64,000 nucleotides of DNA from Pseudomonas synxantha (GCF_900105675.1 NZ_LT629786.1:3906001-3970000), one strand, 5' to 3'. Counted from the first letter of the stretch, positions 7,955-17,161 are shown. Notes: generated by a model from the letters alone, not told the origin. Translations and numbers: made by a program.

Positions 7955-9103
7955 TCAAAACGCGCTACGGAAAATCTCTTCGATCTGCCGCTGATCCGCT
8001 CGCCGTGGGTTGGTCAGCCCGCACGCATCCTTCAACGCATTGGCAGCCAGTAGCGGGATATCCTGCAATTTGGCGCCAAGCTCGCGCAGGCCAGCGGGAA
8101 TATCCACGTCCTGGGACAAGTGGCGAATCGCTGCGATGGCCGCCTGAGCCCCCTCTTCCACCGTAATGCCCTTGATATCCGCGCCAAGGGCACGGGCCAC
8201 GTCGCTCAGGCGCTTGGCACTGACACTGGCATTGAAGCTCTGCACATGGGGCAATAACACCGCGTTGCACACGCCATGGGGCAAGTCGTACAAACCGCCC
8301 AACTGGTGAGCCATGGCATGCACAAAACCCAGGGACGCGTTATTGAAGGCCATGCCGGCGAGAAACTGCGCGTAGGCCATGTTTTCCCGTGCCGCCATGT
8401 CACTGCCATCGCGCACCGCCAGACGCAGGTTGGCGCTGATCAGCTCGATGGCCTTGATGGCGCAGGCGTCGGTGATCGGCGTAGCAGCGGTGGACACATA
8501 GGCTTCGATGGCATGGGTCAGCGCATCCATGCCAGTGGCAGCGGTGAGCCCCTTGGGCATGCCGACCATCAGCGCCGGGTCATTGACCGACAGCAGCGGC
8601 GTGACGTTGCGATCAACGATGGCCATTTTCACGTGGCGGGTTTCGTCGGTGATGATGCAGAACCGCGTCATCTCGCTGGCGGTGCCAGCGGTGGTGTTGA
8701 TTGCCACCAATGGCAGTTGTGGCTTGCTCGATTGGTCGACCCCCTCGTAATCGCCGATACGCCCGCCGTTGGTGGCGCACAGCGCGATGCCCTTGGCGCA
8801 GTCATGGGGCGAGCCGCCGCCCAGGGACACTACGAAGTCACAGGCACTCTGTTGCAGCAGTGCCAGGCCTTTCTCGACATTATCCACGGTGGGGTTGGGC
8901 CTGGCGCCGTCATAGATCGCCGAATCGATATCCTGCATGGCCAGCTTCTCGGCGATCATGCTGGCCATGCCGGCTTTGACCAGGCCGGCATCGGTGACGA
9001 TCAATGCTTTACGAAAGCCATAATTGCGAATGGCGATCATGGCTTCGTCGAGGCAGTCGCTGCCCATGATGTTGACGGCGGGGATAAAGAATGTGCTGCT
9101 CAT
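7955..9103 (-). CDS. Iron-containing alcohol dehydrogenase
   Basis: 382 residues of the group III (FucO/YiaY/AdhB) family. The NAD-binding [11 protein letters not shown] motif (about 97-107) is followed by the [12 protein letters not shown] signature. Iron ligands are seen as Asp ([13 protein letters not shown]), the HAIEA histidine, HAMAHQLGG and the later DLPHGVCNA histidine. Likely substrates are short primary alcohols or diols. The ATG at 9103 has TGAGGA 7 bases upstream; a TTG two codons earlier is less likely. It may be constitutive; no regulator gene adjoins it. Confidence 0.9.
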   Translation of the reverse strand: MSSTFFIPAVNIMGSDCLDEAMIAIRNYGFRKALIVTDAGLVKAGMASMIAEKLAMQDIDSAIYDGARPNPTVDNVEKGLALLQQSACDFVVSLGGGSPHDCAKGIALCATNGGRIGDYEGVDQSSKPQLPLVAINTTAGTASEMTRFCIITDETRHVKMAIVDRNVTPLLSVNDPALMVGMPKGLTAATGMDALTHAIEAYVSTAATPITDACAIKAIELISANLRLAVRDGSDMAARENMAYAQFLAGMAFNNASLGFVHAMAHQLGGLYDLPHGVCNAVLLPHVQSFNASVSAKRLSDVARALGADIKGITVEEGAQAAIAAIRHLSQDVDIPAGLRELGAKLQDIPLLAANALKDACGLTNPRRADQRQIEEIFRSAF

Positions 9104-9226
9104 GGTCAATCCTCAGAGGCTTTATACCTACAGAATCAACCTGTACCGCATGGCGCATCTTGATCAGGATCAACGTCGGCTCGTGATAAAGTCACCACCC
9201 AGCCGATTTCGAGTAGACCCGCCGCA

Positions 9227-10243
9227 ATGAAGGATTTCCAGGATATTGACGCCCACCTTGAAGACTGGAGCGCCCTGCGCGCTGCCCTCGACTTCAGCGG
9301 GATTCTGATCGGCAACGGCGCCAGTCGTACGATTTGGGAAGACTTCGCCTACGACTCGCTGTTCGAAAACGCCCGCACCGTTGAAGAAAAGCCCCTCAGC
9401 CAATCCGAACTCAGCGTATTCGATGCCCTGCAAACCCGCAGCTTCGAACAAGCCCTGGGCGCCTTGAAAACCACCAGTCGGGTCAACAAGGCCCTGGCGG
9501 TGAGTTCGGCGGCGCCGCGTAACCGTTACTACGCGATCAAGGAAGCGCTGATCAACACCATTCATGCCGTGCACATTCCCTGGCGCCTGGTGCAACCGTC
9601 GACGCTGACGACGATCAACGCGGAATTGGCCAACTATGCCACCGTCTTCACCAGCAACTACGACTTGCTCAACTACTGGGCGATCCTGCACACGCCGGGC
9701 ATTGATGACCTGTTCCGCAGCGCCGACTCAAGCTTCGACCTGCGCAATACCCATACCGATACCACGCGCATCCTCTATCTGCACGGTGGCCTGCACCTGG
9801 TGCGCAACCTCGATGGCACGGCACGCAAACTGCCGTCCACCGACAGCACCTTGCTCAGCAGCTTTGCGATCAACAACACGATCAAGACCCTGGACGATGT
9901 GCCGCTGTTCGTCAGTGAAGGCAAGGTAGAAGAGAAGCTCAAGAGCATCCGCAGTTCGGATTACCTGTCGTTCTGTTATGAGCAATTGCTGAACCATGAA
10001 GGCGCGTTGTGCATCTTCGGCCATGACTTGGGACCGCAGGATAAACACCTGGTGGATGCAATTCGCCAAGCCAGCATCAGCACCCTGGCGATCTCGGTTT
10101 CGGGGCGCAGCGATGGGTTTATTCGTCAGCAGAAGCGGCGGTATTCGGAGTTGTTCGAGGGCACTGGGGTGGCGCTGAAATTCTTCGCGGCGCGTACGCA
10201 TCCGCTGGGTAACCCGGCGCTTTCAGTCCCGGTCGAACGCTGA
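9227..10243 (+). CDS. DUF4917 family protein, SIR2-like
   Basis: 338 residues. The N-terminal ILIGNGASRTIWEDFAYDSLFENA (residues about 26-49) is a GNGAS nucleotide-binding loop of the SIR2/DUF4917 type. YATVFTSNYDLLNYWAI and RILYLHGGLHL correspond to the conserved NYD and HG blocks that, in SIR2-like enzymes, line the NAD pocket. CIFGHDLGPQDKHLVDAI closes the fold. Enzymatic activity is not established for the family; NADase or ADP-ribose chemistry is a plausible inference. It is a single-gene unit ending before a REPIN. Confidence 0.75.
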   Translation: MKDFQDIDAHLEDWSALRAALDFSGILIGNGASRTIWEDFAYDSLFENARTVEEKPLSQSELSVFDALQTRSFEQALGALKTTSRVNKALAVSSAAPRNRYYAIKEALINTIHAVHIPWRLVQPSTLTTINAELANYATVFTSNYDLLNYWAILHTPGIDDLFRSADSSFDLRNTHTDTTRILYLHGGLHLVRNLDGTARKLPSTDSTLLSSFAINNTIKTLDDVPLFVSEGKVEEKLKSIRSSDYLSFCYEQLLNHEGALCIFGHDLGPQDKHLVDAIRQASISTLAISVSGRSDGFIRQQKRRYSELFEGTGVALKFFAARTHPLGNPALSVPVER

Positions 10244-10266
10244 TCCAGTAAACAAAGAAAATCAAA

Positions 10267-10356
10267 TGTGGGAGGGGGCTTGCTCCCGATGGCAGAGCGT
10301 CAGCTACAGATGAGCTGACTGTTCCACCGCCATCGGGAGCAAGCCCCCCTCCCACA
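10267..10356. repeat. REPIN (paired REP palindromes)
   Basis: TGTGGGAGGGGGCTTGCTCC at the left end is matched by its inverted copy GGGAGCAAGCCCCCCTCCCACA at the right, with a variable 40-bp middle that includes a smaller CAGCTAC..GAGCTGA dyad. This is the doublet layout known for REPINs of P. fluorescens. It sits between the DUF4917 gene and the convergent XRE regulator. Confidence 0.9.
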
Positions 10357-10384
10357 CTGACTGCATTTCAGGTTGCGGCAAGCG

Positions 10385-10912
10385 TTACTCCTGCGAACTG
10401 TGCACCACCACCAGCAACTGCGCCTGCACCTCTCCCACCGAACGAAGGCGGTGGGGCTTCTGCGCATTGAAATGCAGGGCATCACCACGCTCCAGGATCA
10501 CCCGCTCGTTCATGAAATCCACTTCCACCCGGCCTTCATGCACGAACAGAAACTCCTCCCCCAAATGCTCCTTGAAGGTCTTGTCGGTGAACTGGGCCGG
10601 AGGGTAGATGATGAACGGCAGCAGGCTGCGCTCGCTGACTTGATGGGCCAGCACCGCATAACCCGGCGAGGTGTCGGGCCGTTCGTGGCTGCGCACCAGG
10701 CTGTAGCTGTCGAGGCTGACCTTGTCTTCGCTGAACAGCTCTTCGACCTTCACGTTCAACGCCTTGGCCAATTTCAACGCAGCGGCAATGGAGGGCGTGT
10801 TGAGCCCGCGCTCCACTTTCGACAGATAACTCTTGGTCATCCCGGATTTTTCAGCCAGGGCTTCCAGGGTCACGCCAAGTTTTTTTCTCAATAATTTCAA
10901 ACGGATAGACAT
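10385..10912 (-). CDS. XRE-cupin transcriptional regulator
   Basis: 175 residues. The N-terminal Cro/C1 helix-turn-helix (residues 4-60, LGVTLEALAEKSGMTKSYLSKVERGLNTPSIAAALKLAKAL) is joined to a C-terminal cupin (about 100-172, HLGEEFLFVHEGRVEVDF..LERGDALHFNAQKPHRLRS). Such proteins usually sense a small metabolite in the cupin and control one adjacent catabolic operon. It is divergent from the aldolase/DapA-family pair, and a TGACAC-type dyad lies between them. Confidence 0.9.
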   Translation of the reverse strand: MSIRLKLLRKKLGVTLEALAEKSGMTKSYLSKVERGLNTPSIAAALKLAKALNVKVEELFSEDKVSLDSYSLVRSHERPDTSPGYAVLAHQVSERSLLPFIIYPPAQFTDKTFKEHLGEEFLFVHEGRVEVDFMNERVILERGDALHFNAQKPHRLRSVGEVQAQLLVVVHSSQE

Positions 10913-10958
10913 TTGCTGCGGTTAATCCCTGCAGAAAGCGATGAGCCGTGCTTGCCAA

Positions 10959-10973
10959 TGACACAAAGTGTCA
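10959..10973. promoter_or_regulatory. Candidate operator of the XRE-cupin regulator
   Basis: TGACACAAAGTGTCA is a perfect 6-bp inverted repeat with a 3-bp centre. A further half-site GTGTCA follows about 15 bp to the right (10988-10993). It lies between the regulator and the aldolase gene, where an XRE dimer would be expected to bind. Sequence seen directly, binding inferred. Confidence 0.55.
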
Positions 10974-11072
10974 TATAGCATCATTCGTGTCATTTGCATT
11001 TACCCAACAACCTTGCGAGCAGCGGGCGAGCAGCAAATCCGACGTCCATTGAACCACCCAAAGGACACCGAT

Positions 11073-11855
11073 ATGGCCAAGACATTAGCACTCCCAAAAG
11101 AACAACTGGTCAAGCAAGCCCTGAGCCAGATGCAAAACAGTCTGGCGGATAATACGTGGACCGACCGGCAAAAGCTGGCGCTGACCTGCCGAATCCTGTT
11201 CGAGCACGGTCACGATTCCGGCCTGGCGGGGCAGATCACCGCGCGCGGGCCCACCCCTGGCACCTACTACACCCAGCAGCTGGGCCTGGGTTTTGACGAA
11301 ATCACCGCCAGCAACCTGCTGCTGGTCAACGAAGACCTTGAAGTGTTGGAAGGCCATGGCATTCCCAACCCGGCCAACCGTTTTCATACCTGGGTGTACC
11401 GCGGCCGCCCGGATGTAAACTGCATCATCCATACGCACCCGACGCACATTGCCGCGCTGTCGATGCTGGAAGTGCCGCTGCAGGTGTCACACATGGACCT
11501 CTGCCCACTGTACGAAGACTGCGCCTTCCTGCAAGCCTGGCCCGGCGTGCCCGTGGGCAATGAAGAAGGAGAAATCATCACCACGGCCCTGGGCGACAAG
11601 CGCGCCATTTTGCTCTCGCACCACGGCCAGTTGTCCACGGGCGCCAGCATCGAAGAGGCTTGCGTCATCGCACAGTTGATCGAACGTGCGGCCAAGTTGC
11701 AGTTGCTGGCGATGGCCGCAGGCACCATCAAGCCGATCCTGCCGGAGTTGGGGCGCGAGGCCCATGACTGGATCTCCAAGCCCAAGCGCCACGGCGCCGC
11801 GTTTAACTATTACGCCCGGCAGAACCTGCGCAAGCATGCCGATTGCCTGAACTGA
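11073..11855 (+). CDS. Class II aldolase/adducin family protein
   Basis: 260 residues with the zinc-dependent class II aldolase fold (relatives: fuculose-phosphate and ribulose-phosphate aldolases). HDSGLAGQITAR is the N-terminal phosphate/substrate loop, and CIIHTHPTHIAALS supplies two zinc histidines. LLSHHGQLSTGASIEEA supplies the third histidine region. The start at 11073 follows AAAGGACACCGAT. The paired lyase gene 28 bp downstream and the divergent XRE-cupin regulator suggest a small catabolic unit that ends by splitting a hydroxy acid; the substrate is unknown. Confidence 0.87.
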   Translation: MAKTLALPKEQLVKQALSQMQNSLADNTWTDRQKLALTCRILFEHGHDSGLAGQITARGPTPGTYYTQQLGLGFDEITASNLLLVNEDLEVLEGHGIPNPANRFHTWVYRGRPDVNCIIHTHPTHIAALSMLEVPLQVSHMDLCPLYEDCAFLQAWPGVPVGNEEGEIITTALGDKRAILLSHHGQLSTGASIEEACVIAQLIERAAKLQLLAMAAGTIKPILPELGREAHDWISKPKRHGAAFNYYARQNLRKHADCLN

Positions 11856-11883
11856 TTGCCCCTTTCTGACCGGAGTTTCCCCC

Positions 11884-12756
11884 ATGTCCAACCCAACTAT
11901 TCACGGCATCATCGGCTATACCATCACCCCGTTCAGCGCCGACGGCCAGCGTATTGACCTCGACGCCCTCGGGCGCTCCATCGACCGCTTGATCGACAGC
12001 GGCGTCCACGCCATCGCGCCCTTGGGCAGCACCGGCGAAGGCGCTTACCTGAGCGATGCCGAGTGGGACGAAGTCAGCGTCTACAGCATCAAGAAAGTCG
12101 CCAAGCGTGTGCCGACCATTGTCAGCGTGTCCGACCTGACCACCGCCAAGGCCGTGCGCCGGGCACGCTATGCCGAAGCCCACGGCGCCGATGTGGTGAT
12201 GGTACTGCCCGCCTCGTACTGGAAACTCAGCGAAGCAGAAATCCTCGCCCACTACGCCGCGATTGGCGACAGCATCGGCGTACCGATCATGCTCTACAAC
12301 AACCCGGCCACCAGCGGCACCGACATGTCGGTGGAGCTGATCCTGCGCATCCTCAAGCAGGTCGACAACGTGACCATGGTCAAGGAGAGCACCGGCGATA
12401 TCCAGCGCATGCACCAGCTGAAACTGCAGAGTGACGTGCCGTTCTACAACGGTTGCAACCCGCTGGCCCTGGAGGCTTTCGCCGCCGGTGCCAAAGGCTG
12501 GTGCACCGCAGCGCCGAACCTGATCGCGCAACTCAACCTGGATTTGTACCAGGCAGTGCTGGCCAATGACTTGAACCAGGCGCGGGAGCTGTTCTACCGC
12601 CAGTTGCCGCTGCTGCAATTTATTCTCAAGGGTGGGTTGCCGGCGACGATCAAGGCCGGCTTGCGCTTGACCGGGTTGGAGGTGGGTAATCCACGCCTGC
12701 CGGTATTCCCGCTGGGTGAAGCCGGGATCGAGCAGTTGAAGACATTGCTGCGCTGA
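11884..12756 (+). CDS. DapA-family class I lyase/aldolase
   Basis: 290 residues, a TIM-barrel Schiff-base enzyme. The catalytic Tyr138 (MLYNNPATSG) and the imine-forming Lys167 (TMVKESTGD) are in place, and the GSTGEGAYLS loop corresponds to the GTTGE motif. It is more likely a catabolic member (keto-acid aldolase or dehydratase) than biosynthetic dihydrodipicolinate synthase, because it is co-located with a class II aldolase and an XRE-cupin regulator rather than lysine genes. Shine-Dalgarno GGAG lies 10 bases upstream. Confidence 0.87.
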   Translation: MSNPTIHGIIGYTITPFSADGQRIDLDALGRSIDRLIDSGVHAIAPLGSTGEGAYLSDAEWDEVSVYSIKKVAKRVPTIVSVSDLTTAKAVRRARYAEAHGADVVMVLPASYWKLSEAEILAHYAAIGDSIGVPIMLYNNPATSGTDMSVELILRILKQVDNVTMVKESTGDIQRMHQLKLQSDVPFYNGCNPLALEAFAAGAKGWCTAAPNLIAQLNLDLYQAVLANDLNQARELFYRQLPLLQFILKGGLPATIKAGLRLTGLEVGNPRLPVFPLGEAGIEQLKTLLR

Positions 12757-12767
12757 CACTAAGCAAA

Positions 12768-12856
12768 TGTGGGAGGGGGCTTGCCCCCGATAGCGGTGTA
12801 TCAGCCATAAATGTGGTGGCTGACACTCTGCTATCGGGAGCAAGCCCTCTTCCACA
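12768..12856. repeat. REPIN between the DapA-family gene and the sigma-factor operon
   Basis: The left arm TGTGGGAGGGGGCTTGCCCC and right arm GGGAGCAAGCCCTCTTCCACA are inverted, and the inner CGATAGC..GCTATCG is also paired. The right arm has drifted (CCCTCTTCC for CCCCCTCCC). Confidence 0.88.
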
Positions 12857-12889
12857 TTTAGCCGAGCAAACTCTTTAAATAGAGACAAA

Positions 12890-12904
12890 TGACAATAATT
12901 CTCG
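12890..12904. promoter_or_regulatory. Candidate Fur box of the fecI-like operon
   Basis: TGACAATAATTCTCG resembles the 7-1-7 Fur inverted repeat TGATAAT-A-ATTATCA with about 11 of 14 arm positions kept. It lies 49 bp upstream of the iron-signalling sigma factor gene, where Fur sites are usual. Inferred from motif and context. Confidence 0.5.
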
Positions 12905-12952
12905 ATATCATTCGCGACTTTTCCACGTCGTGCTTCGTCAAGAAGGATATCC

Positions 12953-13492
12953 ATGTCTCGTCCCAAGCCCGACCCGTCGTCGGCCGATGCCTGTCGTGGG
13001 TTTTATGCAGATATTCTGTATTTCCTGCGTAAACGCACGGACAACGCCAGCGACGCGGCGGACATGACCCAGGATGTCTTTACCCAATGGCTGGGCTACC
13101 GCGACCGGGCCAAGGTCGAGCAGCCACGGGCGTTTTTGTTCCAGATGGCGCGCAACCTGCTGCGCGATCACTGGCGCAAACAGAAGGTACGGCAGACCGT
13201 CCACTCTGACCCCGCCGAAATGGATGCCGAGCCGGCCACTGATGAGCAGTACGACCCCATGGCCGCCGCCCTGCGCCTGCAACGCCTGGAACAGTTGAAA
13301 GAAGTCCTTGCCGAACTCTCGCCCCGCCGGCGAGAAGCCCTTATGCTGCACCGCTTCGAAGGCCTGAGTCAGGCGCAGATCGCCGAGCGTATGGGCATTT
13401 CGACCAGCATGGTAGAAAAGCACATCGCCTTTGCCCTGCTGCATTGCAAGCGACGCCTTCAACCCGACCTCGGCACGGAGCAGCCAGAATGA
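12953..13492 (+). CDS. FecI-like ECF sigma factor
   Basis: 179 residues. Region 2 is seen at residues about 15-80 (FYADILYFLRKRTDNASDAADMTQDVFTQWL..) and region 4 at about 120-170 (LAELSPRRREALMLHRFEGLSQAQIAERMGISTSMVEKHIAFALLHCKRRL). These sigma factors are activated by an occupied TonB receptor through FecR and then transcribe the receptor gene. Its stop overlaps the start of the FecR-like gene (ATGA), so the two are translationally coupled. A Fur-like box precedes it. Confidence 0.92.
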   Translation: MSRPKPDPSSADACRGFYADILYFLRKRTDNASDAADMTQDVFTQWLGYRDRAKVEQPRAFLFQMARNLLRDHWRKQKVRQTVHSDPAEMDAEPATDEQYDPMAAALRLQRLEQLKEVLAELSPRRREALMLHRFEGLSQAQIAERMGISTSMVEKHIAFALLHCKRRLQPDLGTEQPE

Positions 13493-14457
13493 ACCGCCTG
13501 AGCGACATCGACGCCCTGGACATCGAAGCGAGCGACTCCATCGACGCCCAGGCCGCCAGCTGGTTTGCACGCAACGGCAACGAGGCGAGCCGCGCCGACC
13601 GCAAAGCCTTTGCCACTTGGCAGGCTGTGCCTGCGCACGCGCGCGCCTATGCCGAATTCGAACAGCTGTGGGCCGACCTGGCCCAATTGCAGCAACTGAA
13701 CAAACCCGTGCCATTGCCCCAGCGCAAGCCCAGCCTCTGGCGCCCTGCCCTGGCGGTGGCCGCTGCCCTGCTCTGCGCCGTGCTGGCGACGCCTCTCGGC
13801 GCGCCCCGCGAGCTGTATCACACCCAGATCGCCACCCAGCCCAAGGGCATGCGCATGTTAAACCTGCCCGATGGCAGCAGCTTGTTTGTGAATGCCAACA
13901 CCCGCATCCGTGTGGACTTCAACGCCCACCAACGCATCCTGCACCTGGACAAGGGCCAGCTGTATATCGAAGTGGCCGCCGACAAGGAGCGCCCACTCTA
14001 CGTACAGGCCGGCGAGTCGAACGTACGGGTGGTGGGCACCCGTTTTGATGTGCGTCGCGGCCAGCAGCAACTGGTGGTCAGTGTTGCCCATGGCCAAGTG
14101 GCGTTCGAACCGGATGGCAAAAGCCCGGTCACCCTGCTCGGCGCCCGGCAACGCGCTGCTTACGACTACGCCAAGGGCACCTTGCAACAGCAAACCCTCA
14201 GCGCCGAAGAAGTGGCCGATTGGCGCAGCGGGCACTTGTCGTTTCGCAATCGCGAGCTCGCCGGTCTGGTCGACGAATTGAGTTTGTATCGGCCCCAACA
14301 ACCAATGCGGGTCAATAAGGCCGTCGCCCAACTCAAGGTGTCGGGCAACCTTGACGTGAATGACCCGGACGCCCTGCTCAACGCCCTGCCCGCATTGTTG
14401 CCGGTGAAAACCGTAGTGTCGGCCGATGGCATTATGAGAATCGAGCCAAGCAAATAG
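13489..14457 (+). CDS. FecR-like anti-sigma factor/transmembrane sensor
   Basis: 322 residues. The N-terminal cytoplasmic anti-sigma part (DUF4880 type: AASWFARNGNEASRADRKAFATWQAVPAHARAYAEFEQLW) is followed by a single membrane helix near residues 85-103. The periplasmic FecR domain has DGSSLFVNANTRIRVDF and the VRVVGTRFDVRR motif, and a C-terminal STN-like piece ends the protein. It relays the signal from the adjacent STN-containing receptor to the FecI-like sigma factor. A terminator-like hairpin separates it from the receptor gene. Confidence 0.92.
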   Translation: MNRLSDIDALDIEASDSIDAQAASWFARNGNEASRADRKAFATWQAVPAHARAYAEFEQLWADLAQLQQLNKPVPLPQRKPSLWRPALAVAAALLCAVLATPLGAPRELYHTQIATQPKGMRMLNLPDGSSLFVNANTRIRVDFNAHQRILHLDKGQLYIEVAADKERPLYVQAGESNVRVVGTRFDVRRGQQQLVVSVAHGQVAFEPDGKSPVTLLGARQRAAYDYAKGTLQQQTLSAEEVADWRSGHLSFRNRELAGLVDELSLYRPQQPMRVNKAVAQLKVSGNLDVNDPDALLNALPALLPVKTVVSADGIMRIEPSK

Positions 14458-14464
14458 CCTGCAC

Positions 14465-14510
14465 AATCCACACATGAGAATATCTTGCATTCGCATGTGT
14501 GGATTTTTTT
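14465..14510 (+). terminator. Rho-independent terminator between anti-sigma and receptor genes
   Basis: Perfect 12-bp arms AATCCACACATG (14465-14476) and CATGTGTGGATT (14494-14505) followed by a T run. It would end the sigma/anti-sigma transcript and leave the receptor gene under its own, sigma-dependent promoter in the remaining 74 bp. Confidence 0.88.
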
Positions 14511-14584
14511 GCCTGCCCCGTCTCCCTCCTGTCTGCGTTTGATACGCACACCTTTCTGGCTATTTAGCCGCACCGAGGGATTTC

Positions 14585-17143
14585 ATGTTTCGCGCGCCTT
14601 GCCACGCTTCGCACCTGTTTCTTCGACCGACGCTCATTGCTACCTGCCTGGCCTTCAGCCTCAGCGCCCAGGCCGCGTCGTTCAAGCTGCAACTGCCGGC
14701 CCAGCCGCTGGCCACGTCCCTGAGCCAGGTGGCGCAACAGGCGCAAATCCAGCTGCTGTTCGATGAAAGCCTGCTCAAGAACCTGCAAGCGCCGGCACTC
14801 AACGGTCACTACACAGCGGAAGCGGCAATTCGCTCCCTGCTCAAGAATGGCGACTTCACCCTGATCAAGGTCGGCAGCACCTATGTCGTGCGCCCGGATG
14901 AGGGTAAGACCACCCAGAGCGGCGCGATCCAGCTGGACACGTTGAGCGTGATCGGCACCGGCAACGAAGTGAACTCCAGCACGGTCAACCGCTCCACCCT
15001 GACTCAGGCCGATATCGACCGCTACCAGTCCAATAACATCCCGAGCCTGTTGCAGACCCTGCCCGGCGTCAGCCAGGGCGGCTCGCTGAAACCCGGCGGC
15101 CAGACCATCAACATCCGTGGTTTCGGTGATGCCGAAGACGTACCGCTGACCGTGGACGGCGCCACCAAGACTGGCTTCGAGCGCTACCAGCAAGGCACCG
15201 TATTTATCGAGCCTGAGCTGATCAAGCGCATCGAAGTGGAAAAAGGCCCCAACTCGCCGTTCACCGGCAATGGCGGCTTCGGCGGCACGGTCAACATGAT
15301 TACCAAGGACGCCCCGGACCTGCTCAAGGACGGCCGCAACAGCGGCGCGATGCTCAAATACGGCTACTCCAGCAATGACCATGAACAGGTCTACAGCGGT
15401 GCGGTGTATGGTCGTACCGACGATGGTCGCTTCGACGCGCTGGCCTACCTGACCCAACGGGACGGCGGCGATATGAAGGTGGCCGCCAAGTTGCCCAACG
15501 AGAACAACCAGTACCCCATCAACCCCCAGCGCCTGCCCAACAGCGCCCAGGATGTGGACGGCAAGCTGTTCAAGGTCAACGCGCATTTCACCGATGAGCA
15601 CAGTGTCGGCCTGTCGTACTCACGCTCCCATAGCAACCGCTGGACGCCGTTTTCCGCAGCGAGCTATCCGACGCCGCCCACCCAGTTCAACATCGACCGC
15701 TACGGCTACGAAGGTGCGTTGAAGCGTTTCCTGGCCCACCGTGACACGGTCGACACCACTTGGTCGGGCAAGTACGAATACCAGCCCCTGGACAACCCGC
15801 TGGTGGACTTGACCATCAAGTATTCCCAGTCCGACACCGAGCAGACCGACGAGCGTGACGCCACCGCGTTTTTCCAGCTGGCCACCGGCGGGCGCAAGAT
15901 GGACACGTCCTATACCGACAAGAACCTCGATATCCGTAACGTCAGCCTGTTCGATACCGGCCCCTTGCAGCATGCGGTGACGGTCGGCGGGCAGATCCGC
16001 AAACACATCCGCGAAACCGAAATGTGGATGCCCGGCACCACCTACAACACAGCGCGCTACAACTACGGGCACTTCCAGCCGGGCTTCATGCCCCACGGCA
16101 AGGTCGACACCAACAGCTTCTTTATCCAGGACGCGGTGACTATCGGCGACGTGACGATCACGCCGTCCCTGCGCTACGACCATGTGCGCAACCGCGGCGA
16201 AGGCAACGATGCGCCCTATTACAACAACCCCGACCCGGCCGTTGGCCACGACTACAGCGACCGCACCTACACAGGCTGGTCGCCACGCCTGGCGCTGTTC
16301 TGGACCGTGACGCCGAACGTCGGGCTGTTCGCCAACTGGAGCCAGACCTGGCGTGCGCCGGTGATCGACGAACAATATGAAGTCCAGGGCCTGGGCAGCC
16401 GTACCGCCACCAGCGTGGACCTGGACCCGGAACGCATCACCTCGATCACCCTGGGCAACATCACCAGCTTCGACAACCTGATCGCCCAGGACGACAACCT
16501 GCAACTGCGTACCACCCTGTTCCACAACAAAGTCGAAGACGAAATCTTCAAGGCCACCGGCGTGGGTTGCCAGAACCAGGCCATCAACGGCGGCAGTATT
16601 TCCTCGGCTTGCCCACCGGGGCCGATGTCCAACTACCGCAATATCGGTGGCATGACCATCAAGGGCGTCGAGCTGGAGTCGATCTATAACTCCACCTACC
16701 TGTTTGGCTCGGTGTCGTTCGCCTATGCCAAGGGCCAGCACCAAGGCGCCTACACCAACCCTTGGGGCCCTGATGTGGCAGCGCGGGATATCCCGCCGAC
16801 CAAATGGGTGCTGGTCTTGGGCACCCACATCCCGGCCTGGGATGCCCAAGTGGGCTGGATGGGCCAGTTCATCGGTGCCACCGACCGCCTGCCCAGTGAT
16901 AAATACTCCGGTGGCCCGGGTTCCGGTGTGGGTGACTTGTTCTTCGACCAGTACGGCAACAAGCGCTACAACACCCAGGGCCTGTTCGCCAAATGGGCCC
17001 CGCAGCAGGCGTACCTCAAAGGCACCGAGGTCAACTTCACCGTGGACAACCTGTTCAACGAAAACTTCCGCCCGGCCTTGAGCGGCGACCGCGCCTACAC
17101 CAAGGGCCGCGATGCGAAGATCAGCGTGACGCGGTTCTTCTGA
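14585..17143 (+). CDS. TonB-dependent outer-membrane receptor with STN signalling domain, haem-receptor-like
   Basis: 852 residues. There is a signal peptide (cleaved near SAQAA), then an STN domain (about 33-105, FKLQLPAQPLATSLSQVAQQAQIQLLFDESLL). The plug begins near residue 130 (PSLLQTLPGVSQGGSLKPGGQTINIRGFG), and a 22-strand barrel ends in aromatic RFF. TWRAPVIDEQYE resembles the FRAP motif of haem receptors, so the HasR/HxuC subgroup is the best guess. No hemophore gene (hasA) or type I exporter adjoins it, so a ferric-siderophore substrate is not excluded. Confidence 0.88.
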   Translation: MFRAPCHASHLFLRPTLIATCLAFSLSAQAASFKLQLPAQPLATSLSQVAQQAQIQLLFDESLLKNLQAPALNGHYTAEAAIRSLLKNGDFTLIKVGSTYVVRPDEGKTTQSGAIQLDTLSVIGTGNEVNSSTVNRSTLTQADIDRYQSNNIPSLLQTLPGVSQGGSLKPGGQTINIRGFGDAEDVPLTVDGATKTGFERYQQGTVFIEPELIKRIEVEKGPNSPFTGNGGFGGTVNMITKDAPDLLKDGRNSGAMLKYGYSSNDHEQVYSGAVYGRTDDGRFDALAYLTQRDGGDMKVAAKLPNENNQYPINPQRLPNSAQDVDGKLFKVNAHFTDEHSVGLSYSRSHSNRWTPFSAASYPTPPTQFNIDRYGYEGALKRFLAHRDTVDTTWSGKYEYQPLDNPLVDLTIKYSQSDTEQTDERDATAFFQLATGGRKMDTSYTDKNLDIRNVSLFDTGPLQHAVTVGGQIRKHIRETEMWMPGTTYNTARYNYGHFQPGFMPHGKVDTNSFFIQDAVTIGDVTITPSLRYDHVRNRGEGNDAPYYNNPDPAVGHDYSDRTYTGWSPRLALFWTVTPNVGLFANWSQTWRAPVIDEQYEVQGLGSRTATSVDLDPERITSITLGNITSFDNLIAQDDNLQLRTTLFHNKVEDEIFKATGVGCQNQAINGGSISSACPPGPMSNYRNIGGMTIKGVELESIYNSTYLFGSVSFAYAKGQHQGAYTNPWGPDVAARDIPPTKWVLVLGTHIPAWDAQVGWMGQFIGATDRLPSDKYSGGPGSGVGDLFFDQYGNKRYNTQGLFAKWAPQQAYLKGTEVNFTVDNLFNENFRPALSGDRAYTKGRDAKISVTRFF

Positions 17144-17161
17144 CCACACACGCATTCCAAA

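Noticed and set aside
10267..10356. REP arms considered as CRISPR repeats or terminators
   Set aside because: Copies are dispersed inverted pairs rather than regularly spaced direct repeats, and most lack a T run.
11884..12756. Call as lysine-biosynthetic dapA
   Set aside because: The neighbourhood is catabolic, with an XRE-cupin regulator and a class II aldolase; the fold is shared by many lyases.
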